Notes under the pieces: generated by a model
Databases searched by the model: none
What the model was told of the DNA's origin: nothing
The model's input: only the letters and a program-made list of their open reading frames with translations
Shown here: in pieces, positions 26,232 to 35,276 of the stretch
Position numbering within the stretch: position 1 is the first letter of the stretch
Layout of the letters: the number at the start of each line of letters is the position of its first letter
Made by a program: the position numbers and the translations under genes
NCBI GenBank assembly: GCA_903837595.1
Contig: CAILVI010000267.1
Location: 1 to 64,000, forward strand
Reading direction: 5' to 3'
DNA: 64,000 nucleotides
Origin: an uncultured Thiodictyon sp.
Lineage (GTDB): Bacteria; Pseudomonadota; Gammaproteobacteria; Chromatiales; Chromatiaceae

Positions 26232-29174
26232 TCAGCGCGGCGGGCGGCGGCGCCTGGCCTTCTTGACGGCCGTCGGCGGCTTTGCCCCGACGGCGAGACC
26301 GCGGTAGATCCGCTCCGCGGTCCGACGCACCTCCGGGCTCACGTTGCGCAGGATGTCCTCGCCTTCGAGCAATGCCAGGAAGGCCCAGTAGAGGGGGGCG
26401 TAGCGTGCTGGGTAGTCGGCGGCCTCCATCCATTCACAGAACTGGGGGCCGTAGCCCTTGGCGTGGGCATAGCGCAGCGTGCGCTGGACCCGTAACAAGA
26501 AGGTACTCCAAAGTTGGGCATCCCCCTTCGCCAGGGCGGCGTCGAAGGCGGCGAAGGCTGGCCCAGGTGAGTCTTCCGCCAGGTGTTGGGCGGCGTCCAG
26601 CAGACGACCGATAGAATCCTCCGGGACCTGCCGCCCCAGCTCGGCGTGCTGCCGGGCGTCTTCGGGGCGGTTCAGATGGAACCAGTACAGATAGGCCAAA
26701 TGCCCGTGCGGGTAACCTTGTTTCTTCGGCTCCGCCAGTTCCAGGCTGCGGAGATAGGCTTGCTCGGCCTCTTCATGGCGTCCCAGTTCGTCCTGAAGAA
26801 GTGTGCCGAGGTTGTTCCATGGCAATGCGTCCTTTGGATCGAGGACGATCGCCTGACGGAAGGCGGCTTCAGCTTCCTCACAGCGGCCCAGGTGCTCTTG
26901 CAGAAGGTCGCCGAGGTTGTTCCAAGGCCATGCAAAATTCGGATCGAGCGTGATCGCCTGACGGTAAGCGGCTTCGGCTTCCTCATAGCGGCCCAGGTGC
27001 TCTTGCAGAAGGCCGCCGAGGTTGTGCCACGGCAATGCGTCCTTTGGATCGAGCGTGACCGCCTGACGGTAGGCGCCTTCGGCTTCCTCATAGCGACCCC
27101 ATTTCTCATTGAGATAATAGCCGAGTTGACCCCATGCCCAGGAGCGGTGCTCGTTGTCAAACTCCATTTCACCGCCCTTCCGCAATGAAGATTCGGCGTC
27201 TGCTGGAAAGCCAAGCTCCTCAAGTCGCCGTCCGCGGTGATAGGCTCTCAAGGGCGTATCTGATTGTTCAATGTCAGAATGGCCGTCAACGCGCGCCCAT
27301 AGCCTATCGCCGTCTCCTGCAAATCGTTTCCGGGTGGCGCGCACCTGGTCGGGATCACTATTCGCCGTGTTCAGGGCGACCAGGCAACCCATTGCTGCAA
27401 TGCCGGGTGTGTTTTCGTGTAATGCAGCGGCACTGGCCCCTTCCAGATCATAGCAATGACCTATGCTGCCATCCCGCACCGCCGCGCGATAAGGCCCCAG
27501 CTCATGCTCGGAAAGCGACACGGCTGCACATAACTCGGCAAGCTCATTGCGCAGCGTTTCTGTCAGCGCTGCCAGCCTATCTGCCTCTATCGTCGGCAGT
27601 AGTTCGACGACTCTACGCTTCTGCGCACCGCCGATTTCCAGGGAGCCACCCAACAGGTCCCAGAATCCCCGCGCATCCATCCCATTCGGCCATTCCCGTT
27701 GCATCGCCAGCACCCGGCGTTTTAACTCGACCATATCCGCCTGTTCAGGGTCGATATCGCGCAGGTCCACCAGGTGCCCGATCCGCTCACGGGTCTCGGA
27801 TTGCTGAACCAGGTCCCGGCCGGCGGCGTGGCTCAGTGCCTTGCGATAGACCGGGTCGTCCATGCTCTCCGACAGGGCCGCCATCAGATCGGCCCGGCCC
27901 CGGTGGTTGCCGCTGCTCAGAACATCGCGGGCCAGGCCCTCCCGGTCGCCGGGTGAATAGAACCCACGCAGGAAGCAGGTCAGCCAGCGGACCCGCTGCT
28001 TGAGACGGCGGCTGCCATGGCGCATCAGATACCAGATATTGAAAAAGCGCTCGACCATCTGATAGCCGGAGCGCCCGCTGCCGCTGACCTCGACCTTTTC
28101 CACATAGCCATCGTTTTCCAGCCGGGCCAGTTGGGCATTGACCACCGTGACCTCCAGCCCGGATTCCCGCGCCACCTCATTGGCGATGATCGGGTCCCAG
28201 GCCAGGGCCACGGCATCCAGCACGGCGCGGGCCTGGGGTGCGGCCTCCTCGGCGCGCGCCTTGTAGAGCGGCGTCATGCGGTCCAACAGTTGTTCCAGGT
28301 CGGCAAAGGCGTCCTCGCCCGCCTGGCTTTCCAGCAGTAGATACAGGAGCGCCAGGGTGCGCGGATTGCCGCCGGTCATTTCGGTGAGTGCGTCGATACG
28401 CCCGGGGTCACGACCCAGCAGTGCCGCTACCTTGGCCCCGTCGGGACCGCGTTTGCCGGCCAGGCGATGCAGGCAGGCACGTACCTCGGCGATTTGCAGT
28501 CTTTCGAGGGTGGTGATGCGGAAGAAGTCGAAGAAGGCGGCCGTGCGATCGGACAGACCCTTGGGGTAGGCGGCCGCCGCACCGATCACCAGTGGACCGT
28601 CGGTCTGCTGGAGCAGATCGCGCAGGCCCCACGCGTGCTTTTTCAGCGCATCCAGGATCAGATTCAGGTTGTCGAGAAACAGCACCGGCCGCCGTCCCAG
28701 ACGCTCACAGCCCTGGCGGAATGCGCGCCAGGCCGACCCGCCGCCGGCCTCGGCCTTGCGGTCTTTTTCGTAGGCGGTCTCCGCCGCGTCCAATGCGCTT
28801 TCCAGGGCTTGTGCGTCCTCCTGGTGGCCTGCCTGCTCCAGCCAGTCCAACAGCGATTCGCTGGCGTTGCGCCAGAACACATGCAGGTTGATGACGTTGT
28901 ATTGTTCTTCGCGGAAGGTCAGTGGCACCAGACGCGCGGCGAGCCCCGGTTGTTCGCCGACCGCGATGGCGATGCGCAGCAGGAGCGTGGTCTTGCCCAT
29001 GCCCCGTTGCCCGATGATGAGATGATGACGGGGGCTGGCCCCCGGCTCGGTTTGGTGACGAAGTTCGCCGAGGAAATGGTTGAGCGTGGTTTCCCTCGCT
29101 ACGAAACCGGCTACCAAGTCGTCGGGGCTTAGATTTCCTGGGCCATAGAGCGCAATGACATCGATATCGGTCAT
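26232..29174 (-). CDS. STAND-like ATPase with winged helix and C-terminal TPR array
   Basis: A 980-residue protein that I cannot name. Start MTDIDVIALYG follows 4 bases after the upstream gene's stop. The N-terminal ATPase has Walker A GQRGMGKTTLLL (~residue 55), Walker B RPVLFLDNLNLIL and a MTGGNPRTLALLYLLLE helix resembling STAND or Orc/Cdc6-type ATPases. A winged helix (ARLENDGYVEKVEVSGSGR) follows. After a long helical middle, four near-identical 35-residue TPR units (YEEAEAAYRQAITLDP, NNLGDLLQEHLGR) occupy about residues 705-840. A basic tail RRRRPPR ends the protein. No nuclease, protease or membrane effector is visible. Role unknown; a sensor or scaffold is inferred. Confidence 0.85.
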   Translation of the reverse strand: MTDIDVIALYGPGNLSPDDLVAGFVARETTLNHFLGELRHQTEPGASPRHHLIIGQRGMGKTTLLLRIAIAVGEQPGLAARLVPLTFREEQYNVINLHVFWRNASESLLDWLEQAGHQEDAQALESALDAAETAYEKDRKAEAGGGSAWRAFRQGCERLGRRPVLFLDNLNLILDALKKHAWGLRDLLQQTDGPLVIGAAAAYPKGLSDRTAAFFDFFRITTLERLQIAEVRACLHRLAGKRGPDGAKVAALLGRDPGRIDALTEMTGGNPRTLALLYLLLESQAGEDAFADLEQLLDRMTPLYKARAEEAAPQARAVLDAVALAWDPIIANEVARESGLEVTVVNAQLARLENDGYVEKVEVSGSGRSGYQMVERFFNIWYLMRHGSRRLKQRVRWLTCFLRGFYSPGDREGLARDVLSSGNHRGRADLMAALSESMDDPVYRKALSHAAGRDLVQQSETRERIGHLVDLRDIDPEQADMVELKRRVLAMQREWPNGMDARGFWDLLGGSLEIGGAQKRRVVELLPTIEADRLAALTETLRNELAELCAAVSLSEHELGPYRAAVRDGSIGHCYDLEGASAAALHENTPGIAAMGCLVALNTANSDPDQVRATRKRFAGDGDRLWARVDGHSDIEQSDTPLRAYHRGRRLEELGFPADAESSLRKGGEMEFDNEHRSWAWGQLGYYLNEKWGRYEEAEGAYRQAVTLDPKDALPWHNLGGLLQEHLGRYEEAEAAYRQAITLDPNFAWPWNNLGDLLQEHLGRCEEAEAAFRQAIVLDPKDALPWNNLGTLLQDELGRHEEAEQAYLRSLELAEPKKQGYPHGHLAYLYWFHLNRPEDARQHAELGRQVPEDSIGRLLDAAQHLAEDSPGPAFAAFDAALAKGDAQLWSTFLLRVQRTLRYAHAKGYGPQFCEWMEAADYPARYAPLYWAFLALLEGEDILRNVSPEVRRTAERIYRGLAVGAKPPTAVKKARRRRPPR
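26746..27115 (-). repeat. 105-bp tandem repeats encoding TPR units
   Basis: Within the TPR gene, near-identical DNA units recur with an exact 105-base spacing: GCCTGACGG begins at 26851, 26956 and 27061, and a weaker unit precedes at about 26746. Protein units are 35 residues rather than the usual 34. The DNA similarity indicates recent duplication or gene conversion. Confidence 0.8.
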
Positions 29175-29178
29175 GGCG

Positions 29179-30342
29179 TCACTCCGGCAGATAGCGCTGC
29201 CACCAGAGTCGTAGCAACTCCATGCGGAAGCGGTGGTTGTCGGCATCCAAGTCGGAGACGAGGAATCCGTCCTCTTCCAGAATGCGCAGTAGACGAAGCA
29301 GGTCCTTTCTGGGCAGAGTCGTGTCGTTTAGCGCCGGCAAGATGCCGTCGGAGGAAAGCCCAGCCTCAAAGTCGGCCAGATAGGCGAGAAGCGCAAATAG
29401 GCGGCCCCGCACGGGTTCGGCAAAATTCTTGCGTAGGTGTTCAGGCCAAGTCTCAAAATAATTGCGGTTTGTTGGTTGCAGCAGCCGCTTGCGGGCCTCG
29501 TTGACGCGCACCTGGGCAGTGTCAGGGTCCTCGGCAGGGCTGCCCTGCAACTGCATACCGAAGGCTTCGAGATAATAGGCGGACAACCAGCCGGACGCGG
29601 CGACGATGGCCGTGGCCTCGTGTTCACTGACCTGCTGGCGATGCTCGAAGAACCCTGTCGCTGCCCAGTCTTTTAGCAAGGCGCAAGCCGCTTGCGAATC
29701 CAGCGGGAGCAGTTCAAAGGGCTCCAGATTATTGGAGGCGCCCAGGTATTCGCCGCGGCGCGCCAGCGGCTCGATACCGATGGAGCCGGTCACCAGCCAG
29801 CGCAGACCCGGGAAGCGTTCGCGGAATTCCCGCAGGCGGTACGCAATGTTCTTTACCTGGGCGAGCCCATTGGGCGTGGCCTCCAGATGCAGCAGGAAAA
29901 CCGGCAACTCATCAATCAGGATGGCCCAGCGGTTGCCTGGGTCCTCGGCGAGCGCAGCGATCAGATGGTCGGCGAAAATCTCCCAATTCACATTGAGGAG
30001 CGATTGCCACCAAGGGCTGGGACCCGCTGGGGCGCCGTGAGTCGCCTGCTTTAAGCGCTGGCGTAAGGAGTCGAGCAGGGACGCGGCTCGCTCACGTTTA
30101 CCCTCAATGGTCTGACATAGCTTGGCAAAAAACTCCCGTTCGTCGCGACAGTTGGAGACGTCAATCTTGATCATGGCGTACCCATGATCGGCCGCGCGTT
30201 CCTCAAGTCGTTGCAGCACAAAGGTCTTGCCCAAGCGCCGCGGGCCGGGCATGAGCAGGTTCTTGCCGGCGTTGAAGCGACGAAAGATGGCCTCGGTCTC
30301 GGCCTGACGGCCGTAGGGGGCGGTGGCGAAATCGAGGGGCAT
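29179..30342 (-). CDS. P-loop ATPase (archaeal ATPase/STAND-like), partner of the TPR ATPase
   Basis: A 387-residue ATPase. The N-terminus FATAPYGRQAETEAIFRRF leads into Walker A GPRRLGKTFVLQRL (~residues 34-47), where the RR insertion is typical of the ATPase_2/DUF4143-like clade. Walker B is WAILIDELPVFLLHLEA, with the sensor-like WLVTGSIGIEPLARR. The C-terminal third is a winged-helix-like region (DLLRLLRILEEDGFLVSDLDADNHRFRM), ending LLRLWWQRYLPE. Its stop lies 4 bases before the second ATPase gene, so both are made from one message. Two unlike ATPases with no catalytic effector next to them is an unusual pairing. Confidence 0.85.
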   Translation of the reverse strand: MPLDFATAPYGRQAETEAIFRRFNAGKNLLMPGPRRLGKTFVLQRLEERAADHGYAMIKIDVSNCRDEREFFAKLCQTIEGKRERAASLLDSLRQRLKQATHGAPAGPSPWWQSLLNVNWEIFADHLIAALAEDPGNRWAILIDELPVFLLHLEATPNGLAQVKNIAYRLREFRERFPGLRWLVTGSIGIEPLARRGEYLGASNNLEPFELLPLDSQAACALLKDWAATGFFEHRQQVSEHEATAIVAASGWLSAYYLEAFGMQLQGSPAEDPDTAQVRVNEARKRLLQPTNRNYFETWPEHLRKNFAEPVRGRLFALLAYLADFEAGLSSDGILPALNDTTLPRKDLLRLLRILEEDGFLVSDLDADNHRFRMELLRLWWQRYLPE

Positions 30343-30719
30343 GTCATGCTCTTTAAGTGTGGTTTGAATCCGTAATGTAGGTCAGGTACTATTGAAACGC
30401 AAGTGTTTTAAAGCGGAAGTGTTAAAAATGCTACCGCGCCCGCTTTCATGTTCCGGGCTCCGGTGGCTCGCCGTCGACAATGTTGCCGGGTCGATGGATC
30501 GCAAATCGACCTTCGGATAGTTGGATTTATCTGGTCTCATGAGTATGGACATATCTGGGCGTACACTTGTGGTGTGGATAAGCGGGAGCCTACAGGAGAC
30601 CGGCGGCGGAGCACTCGCTGGCGTTTGGATGTAGCCACGCTGAGCACCGACGCTGACCCAGAGGCGCCCCGCAAGGTATGCTGACGCCCGGCACAGTGTT
30701 CCCTAAACCGTGTGAAACC
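30343..30719. other. Intergenic region, 377 bp, divergent promoters expected
   Basis: Separates the ATPase pair (minus) from the small TPR gene (plus). The first 80 bases, next to the ATPase start, are notably A+T-rich (AAACGCAAGTGTTTTAAAGCGG, with a repeated AAGTGTT), as expected for a promoter. No open frame has coding character and no RNA gene is recognisable. Confidence 0.45.
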
Positions 30720-31043
30720 ATGTCCCTCATCGATAACCTTCAAGCCATGCTCGCCCGCGGCCAGGACTCGGCGTTGCTGCGCTATGGGCTGGGCAACGAG
30801 TATCTGAAGGCCGAACAGCCCGCCGCGGCGGCCGAGCACCTGGCCGAGGCGGTGCGTCAGGACCCGACCTACTCCGCCGCCTGGAAGCTCTACGGCAAAG
30901 CGCTCGCCGCACTCAGCCGCCACGCGGAGGCGCTCGACGTGTTCGACCAGGGCATCGCCGCTGCCGAGCGCAAGGGTGATCTCCAGGCCGCCAAGGAGAT
31001 GCGGGTCTTTCGCAAGCGCTCGGAAACGGCCATAACTAGCTGA
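30720..31043 (+). CDS. Small TPR protein
   Basis: A 107-residue protein made of about two and a half tetratricopeptide repeats: SALLRYGLGNEYLKAEQPAAAAEHL, TYSAAWKLYGKALAALSRHAEALDVFDQG and IAAAERKGDLQAAKEMRVF. No signal peptide. Such short proteins are protein-binding adaptors. The partner is unknown. The start ATG (MSLIDNLQAML) was preferred to an upstream in-frame codon because the N-terminal helix then matches the repeat register. Confidence 0.8.
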   Translation: MSLIDNLQAMLARGQDSALLRYGLGNEYLKAEQPAAAAEHLAEAVRQDPTYSAAWKLYGKALAALSRHAEALDVFDQGIAAAERKGDLQAAKEMRVFRKRSETAITS

Positions 31044-31272
31044 CCTATAGGGTCTTCGGGAACTTTGACAGGTAAGGCGATGGCCTATGTCCTCGTGCCT
31101 GAATAAAGTCCTTGCGCAATGGCTCAGCATCAGGTATCGTTAAGTCAGTGCAGTATTTTCCCTGTAGTGTTCCGGTAGTACCTCCTCTCCGCAGTGTGTG
31201 GCAGATCCTTCCGTAATATCCCGACAGTCTTCTGCATATACACCAAGTAGAGTTTATCCAGAGGTAAGCGTA

Positions 31273-31476
31273 ATGGCTTCAGGCACAGTTAAGTGGTTCA
31301 GTGACGAAAAAGGCTTCGGCTTCATCGCCCCGTCCGACGGTTCCAAGGACGTCTTCGTCCATCACAGCGCCGTCCAGGGCGGTGGCTTCAAGTCACTGGC
31401 CGAGGGACAGAAGGTCACGTTCAATGTTGAGCAAGGCCAGAAAGGCCCGAGCGCGACCAACGTCGTAGCCGAGTAA
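31273..31476 (+). CDS. Cold-shock protein, CspA family
   Basis: A 67-residue single cold-shock domain that binds single-stranded RNA and DNA. RNP1 is KGFGFIAP and RNP2 is VFVHHSAV. It starts [13 protein letters not shown], with GAGGT just upstream. The preceding ~230 bases contain no gene and would give a long 5' leader of the kind that regulates cspA translation by temperature. A strong intrinsic terminator follows the stop. Confidence 0.96.
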   Translation: MASGTVKWFSDEKGFGFIAPSDGSKDVFVHHSAVQGGGFKSLAEGQKVTFNVEQGQKGPSATNVVAE

Positions 31477-31512
31477 GACTCGGTACCAGGTGCCCGCCAC
31501 CTGGTCTAAAGA

Positions 31513-31538
31513 GCCCCGCCCAACCGCGGGGCTTTTTT
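31513..31538 (+). terminator. Rho-independent terminator of the cold-shock gene
   Basis: Stem GCCCCGC (31513-31519) with GCGGGGC (31526-31532), six-base loop, followed by six T residues. It lies 37 bases after the stop codon. This is the clearest intrinsic terminator in the window. Confidence 0.92.
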
Positions 31539-31605
31539 GTTTTCCGGTCCGTCGCATGCCGGCGGGCTACCCTTCTCCCGCTCCAGCCCGTGACGGAACC
31601 CACTC

Positions 31606-33204
31606 GTGATCTCTACTGCCAACATCACTATGCAGTTCGGCGGTAAACCGCTGTTCGAAAATGTCTCAGTCCAATTCGGCGGCGGCAATCGCTACGGCCT
31701 GATCGGTGCCAACGGCTGTGGGAAATCCACGCTGATGAAGATCCTGGGCCGCGATCTGGAGCCCAGCGCGGGCAACGTGTCGGTGGAGCCCCACAAGCGT
31801 CTGGGCAAGCTGCGCCAGGATCAGTTCGCCTTCGAGGACCACACGGTGCTGGATACCGTGATCATGGGTCACGATGAGCTGTGGCAGATCAAGCAGGAAC
31901 GCGACCGCATCTACGCCTTGGCGCACATGAGCGAAGAAGACGGCATGGAGGTGGCGCATCTGGAAGTGCACTACGCCGAGCTGGACGGCTACACCGCCGA
32001 GGCCCGTGCCGGCGAACTGCTGCTCGGGCTGGATATCCCGCTGGAGCAGCATGAGTGCCTGATGAGCGCTGTGGCCCCCGGCTGGAAGCTGCGCGTGTTG
32101 CTCGCTCAGGCGCTGTTCGCCGACCCCGACGTCATGCTGCTGGACGAGCCCACTAACAACCTGGATATCAACAGTATCCGTTGGTTGGAAGAGGTGCTGA
32201 ATGCGCGCAACAGCACCATGATCATCATCTCTCACGATCGGCACTTCCTGAACAGCGTCTGCACCCACATGGCCGACCTGGACTATGGCGAACTGCGCGT
32301 CTACCCGGGCAACTACGATGAGTACATGACCGCGGCCTCCCAGGTGCGGCAGCGTCAGTATGCCGACAACGCCAAGAAGAAGGTCCAGATCGCCGAGCTG
32401 CAGACCTTCGTCAGCCGCTTCTCCGCCAACGCCTCCAAGGCCAAGCAGGCCACCTCGCGCCAGCGCCAACTGGAAAAGATCAAGCTGGAGGACATCAAGC
32501 CATCCAGCCGGGTCAACCCCTTTATCCGCTTCGCCCAGGACAAGAAGCTCTATCGCCTGGCGCTGGAGGTGAAGTCGCTGGCCAAGGGGTATGACGGCGT
32601 GCCGTTGTTCAAGGGGCTCGACCTCACGGTCGAGGTCGGCGAGCGGGTCGCCATCATCGGCCCCAATGGGATTGGCAAGACGACACTGCTGCGCAGCCTG
32701 GTCGGGGATTTGACGCCCGACCACGGCGCTGTCAAGTGGTCAGAGAACAGCAAGTTGGGCTATGTTGCCCAGGACAACACCGAGGACTTTACGCAGGACG
32801 CCACCCTCTATGACTGGATGGACCAGTGGAAACAGCAGGGTGATGACGAACAGGTCATCCGCGGCACCCTGGGGCGGCTGCTGTTCTCCCAGGACGAGAT
32901 CAAGAAATCGGTGAAGGTCATCTCCGGTGGTGAGCGGGGCCGCATGCTGTTCGGCAAGCTGATGCTGCAAAAGCCCAATATCCTGCTGATGGATGAGCCC
33001 ACCAACCACCTGGACATGGAATCCATCGAGGCGCTCAACACCGCGCTGGAAGACTATCCCGGCACCCTGATCTTCGTCAGTCACGATCGGGAGTTCGTCT
33101 CCTCGCTCGCGACCCGCATCATCGAGCTTACGCCCCAGTGCGTGGTCAACTTCCGCGGCAACTACGAAGACTATCTGCGGCAGGGCGAGCGCGCGGCGGC
33201 CTAA
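31606..33204 (+). CDS. ybiT: ABC-F ribosome-associated ATPase YbiT
   Basis: A 532-residue translation factor with two ABC domains and no membrane part. The GTG start gives an N-terminus [18 protein letters not shown] that aligns with E. coli YbiT. Domain one has Walker [10 protein letters not shown] and Walker [13 protein letters not shown]. The inter-domain linker ([23 protein letters not shown]) is the P-site tRNA-interacting motif. Domain two has [22 protein letters not shown] and [12 protein letters not shown]. Similarity to E. coli YbiT is strong along the whole length. YbiT helps rescue ribosomes stalled on certain sequences. Confidence 0.95.
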   Translation: MISTANITMQFGGKPLFENVSVQFGGGNRYGLIGANGCGKSTLMKILGRDLEPSAGNVSVEPHKRLGKLRQDQFAFEDHTVLDTVIMGHDELWQIKQERDRIYALAHMSEEDGMEVAHLEVHYAELDGYTAEARAGELLLGLDIPLEQHECLMSAVAPGWKLRVLLAQALFADPDVMLLDEPTNNLDINSIRWLEEVLNARNSTMIIISHDRHFLNSVCTHMADLDYGELRVYPGNYDEYMTAASQVRQRQYADNAKKKVQIAELQTFVSRFSANASKAKQATSRQRQLEKIKLEDIKPSSRVNPFIRFAQDKKLYRLALEVKSLAKGYDGVPLFKGLDLTVEVGERVAIIGPNGIGKTTLLRSLVGDLTPDHGAVKWSENSKLGYVAQDNTEDFTQDATLYDWMDQWKQQGDDEQVIRGTLGRLLFSQDEIKKSVKVISGGERGRMLFGKLMLQKPNILLMDEPTNHLDMESIEALNTALEDYPGTLIFVSHDREFVSSLATRIIELTPQCVVNFRGNYEDYLRQGERAAA

Positions 33205-33287
33205 CAGCAGCGATCACGGCGGCGGGGGCGTCCCGCGTCAGGCAAGCAGGCGGGGCCCCCCGGCTCCAATGGGTGGTGTCCGCCCCA

Positions 33288-34223
33288 TCAGCGCCCGATG
33301 CGGGCGCGGACCTCCAGCGCGACTTCCAGGGCCTTGAGTCCGATAGCGCCATCCACCAAGGGCGCGGCGCCGTTGCGCACACTTTCCACAAAGGCCGCCA
33401 GTTCCTGATCCAGGGGCTTCACCGGTTCCACTTGGAGGCGTTCGCGGGCGATCTCCGGGCGTTCGGCGCCAGGGGCCTCCCGTAGCCAGGCCCGATCGAT
33501 GGTCTGGGCGATGAAGTCGAGCGACAGGTAGCCGCCGGACTGGAAGACGCGAATGCGCCGCGTCTGCTTGTCCGAGACCCGGCTCGCGACCACGTTGGCC
33601 ACCGCGCCGTTGGCGAACTCCAGGCGGGCGCTGGCAATGTCCACATGGGGGGTCAGCACGGCCGCGCCGACCGCGGAGATGCTGCTGATCTCGGAGTCGA
33701 TCAGCGACAGGATGATGTCGATGTCGTGAATCATCAGGTCCGAAACCACATCCACATCGGTGGCCCGCTCGGTGAACCCGCCCATGCGTTGGGCCTCGAT
33801 ATAGCGGGGGACCGTGATGCGCTGCGCCAAGGCCATGACCCCGGCGTTGAAGCGCTCGACATGCCCGATCTGGAGCAGTGCCCCATGGTCATTGGCCAGG
33901 CGCACGATCGCCTCGCCGTCCGCCCGGGTGGCGGCGATGGGCTTTTCGATCAGGACACCGAGGCCGCGCCGCAGGAAGGGCTCGGCCGCGTGCAGGTGGG
34001 TCGTGGTCGGGACCACCACGCTCACCGCGTCCACTCGCTCGGCCAGCTCCGCCAGGCAGTCGCAAACGGTGCAGCCGGCCTCGGCCGCCACCGCGCGTGC
34101 GCGCGCCGGGTCCGAGTCAACGACGCCGACCAATTCAACCCCAGGCATTCGCGAGTAGATTAGTGCGTGGAAGCGCCCCAAATACCCGACACCAACGACA
34201 GCGACGCGCAGCTTGTCTGACAT
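33288..34223 (-). CDS. Gfo/Idh/MocA family NAD(P)-dependent oxidoreductase
   Basis: A 311-residue sugar-type dehydrogenase. The start MSDKLRVAVVGVGYLGRFHALIY carries the Rossmann GxGxxG. The conserved Lys motif is LIEKPIAAT, and the C-terminal half contains GHVERFNAGV and the His of DLMIHDIDIILSLI. The family oxidises hydroxyl groups of sugars and nucleotide sugars. Similar genes next to lpx clusters encode UDP-GlcNAc 3-oxidases (GnnA), but no aminotransferase or lpx gene is adjacent here, so the substrate is open. It converges with ybiT. Confidence 0.9.
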   Translation of the reverse strand: MSDKLRVAVVGVGYLGRFHALIYSRMPGVELVGVVDSDPARARAVAAEAGCTVCDCLAELAERVDAVSVVVPTTTHLHAAEPFLRRGLGVLIEKPIAATRADGEAIVRLANDHGALLQIGHVERFNAGVMALAQRITVPRYIEAQRMGGFTERATDVDVVSDLMIHDIDIILSLIDSEISSISAVGAAVLTPHVDIASARLEFANGAVANVVASRVSDKQTRRIRVFQSGGYLSLDFIAQTIDRAWLREAPGAERPEIARERLQVEPVKPLDQELAAFVESVRNGAAPLVDGAIGLKALEVALEVRARIGR

Positions 34224-34298
34224 GGCGGCTACCGGTCGTCGGTTCGGGAGGATGGCGCAGCGGCGATCCGACGCCGCACCCACCCAGTGCGTGGGGCC

Positions 34299-34466
34299 TC
34301 AGCCACCCACGCCACTGCCGGCCGGCCCCTGCCTGGCGATCGGGACCGGGGCCCCGCCGTAATACACATTGATTTGGTATGCAAGGGTCGCGGACATGCC
34401 GAGCGTGACGACGATCAATAGGAGAGAGAACAGATCTGGTTTCCGACGGCTGTGCTTGTGGGTCAT
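34299..34466 (-). CDS. Possible single-helix membrane peptide
   Basis: A 55-residue frame starting MTHKHSRRKPD, with one good membrane helix (LFSLLLIVVTLGMSATLAYQI) flanked by basic residues on the N-side, and a Gly/Pro-rich end. The positive-inside pattern and clean helix suggest a real gene. The ribosome binding site is weak and I recognise no family. It is upstream of the Gfo/Idh gene on the same strand, 75 bases away. Confidence 0.45.
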   Translation of the reverse strand: MTHKHSRRKPDLFSLLLIVVTLGMSATLAYQINVYYGGAPVPIARQGPAGSGVGG

Positions 34467-34484
34467 GGACGTACCGGCGATCAC

Positions 34485-34885
34485 TTCGATTGACGCTCAA
34501 ACAGTGGGTTAGGGTTTACAACGCACGGTAATTGTGGATTAACGGCCCGTCGCAGGGCACGGAAACAGGGTGCAGAGTCGCTCCTGATTCACCCGGACCG
34601 CGGGCGTCTTAGCCCCTATTATTACCTGTTCCTTTGCGCTTGTCTGCTTTCGTTAAAATGCGCTAAAACCCCTGTCTCGTCATGGCCTCCTGCCATGCCT
34701 CGCGGCGGCCCGCTTCCTGCGAGCGCCCCTGGTAAGATACCCTTAGGGTCCGGTGAGTGGTGGTCTGCCAACCGATCCTACTGAAGCCCATTGCGCCGGG
34801 CAACCCACGGGCCTGGTGTCTTGCCGCAGACGGTCCCGCTGGTGCGCGCGAACACCCCCCATAGCCATTCCGCAGCGAGGTTCAA
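34485..34885. other. Intergenic region, about 400 bp, no gene seen
   Basis: Lies upstream of apaG and of the small membrane peptide (divergent). It is A+T-richer than its surroundings at 34500-34545 and 34615-34670, likely promoter DNA. No hairpin terminator or open frame with coding bias was found. Confidence 0.45.
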
Positions 34886-35260
34886 GTGCAGCGTCACGCG
34901 ATCAAGGTCTTGGCCCGCAGCCAGTTTCAGCCCGAGCAGTCCGACCCCGGTGAGGGGCGCTACGTTTTCTCCTACACCGTCACCATCGAAAACCAGGGCA
35001 GTGAGCCCGCCCGTCTACTCGATCGCCATTGGATCATCACCGACGCCGACGGCCAGGTGCAGGAGGTCCGCGGTGAGGGGGTGGTCGGTGAGCAACCGCA
35101 CCTGAAGCCCGGCGAGCGCTTCCACTACAGCAGCGGGGCCATGCTGCCCACCCCGGTCGGCAGTATGCACGGGAGCTACGGCATGATCGGCGACGACGGG
35201 ACCCGGTTTGCGGCCGATATCCCGCCTTTTTCACTCGCCTCCCTCGCCCGGCTGCACTGA
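34886..35260 (+). CDS. apaG: ApaG protein
   Basis: A 124-residue fibronectin-III-like protein (DUF525). GTG start. Motifs are YVFSYTVTIENQGSEPARLLDRHWIITDADG, EVRGEGVVGEQPHLKPGE and SGAMLPTPVGSMHGSYGM, almost identical to the family consensus. The exact function is unsettled. It is linked with ApaH in many gammaproteobacteria. apaH begins 16 bases downstream. Confidence 0.95.
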   Translation: MQRHAIKVLARSQFQPEQSDPGEGRYVFSYTVTIENQGSEPARLLDRHWIITDADGQVQEVRGEGVVGEQPHLKPGERFHYSSGAMLPTPVGSMHGSYGMIGDDGTRFAADIPPFSLASLARLH

Positions 35261-35276
35261 CGCACCGCCCTGCCAG

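Noticed and set aside
30448..30684. 78-codon frame between the ATPase pair and the TPR gene
   Set aside because: Arg/Trp-rich composition, no ribosome binding site and no recognisable domain.
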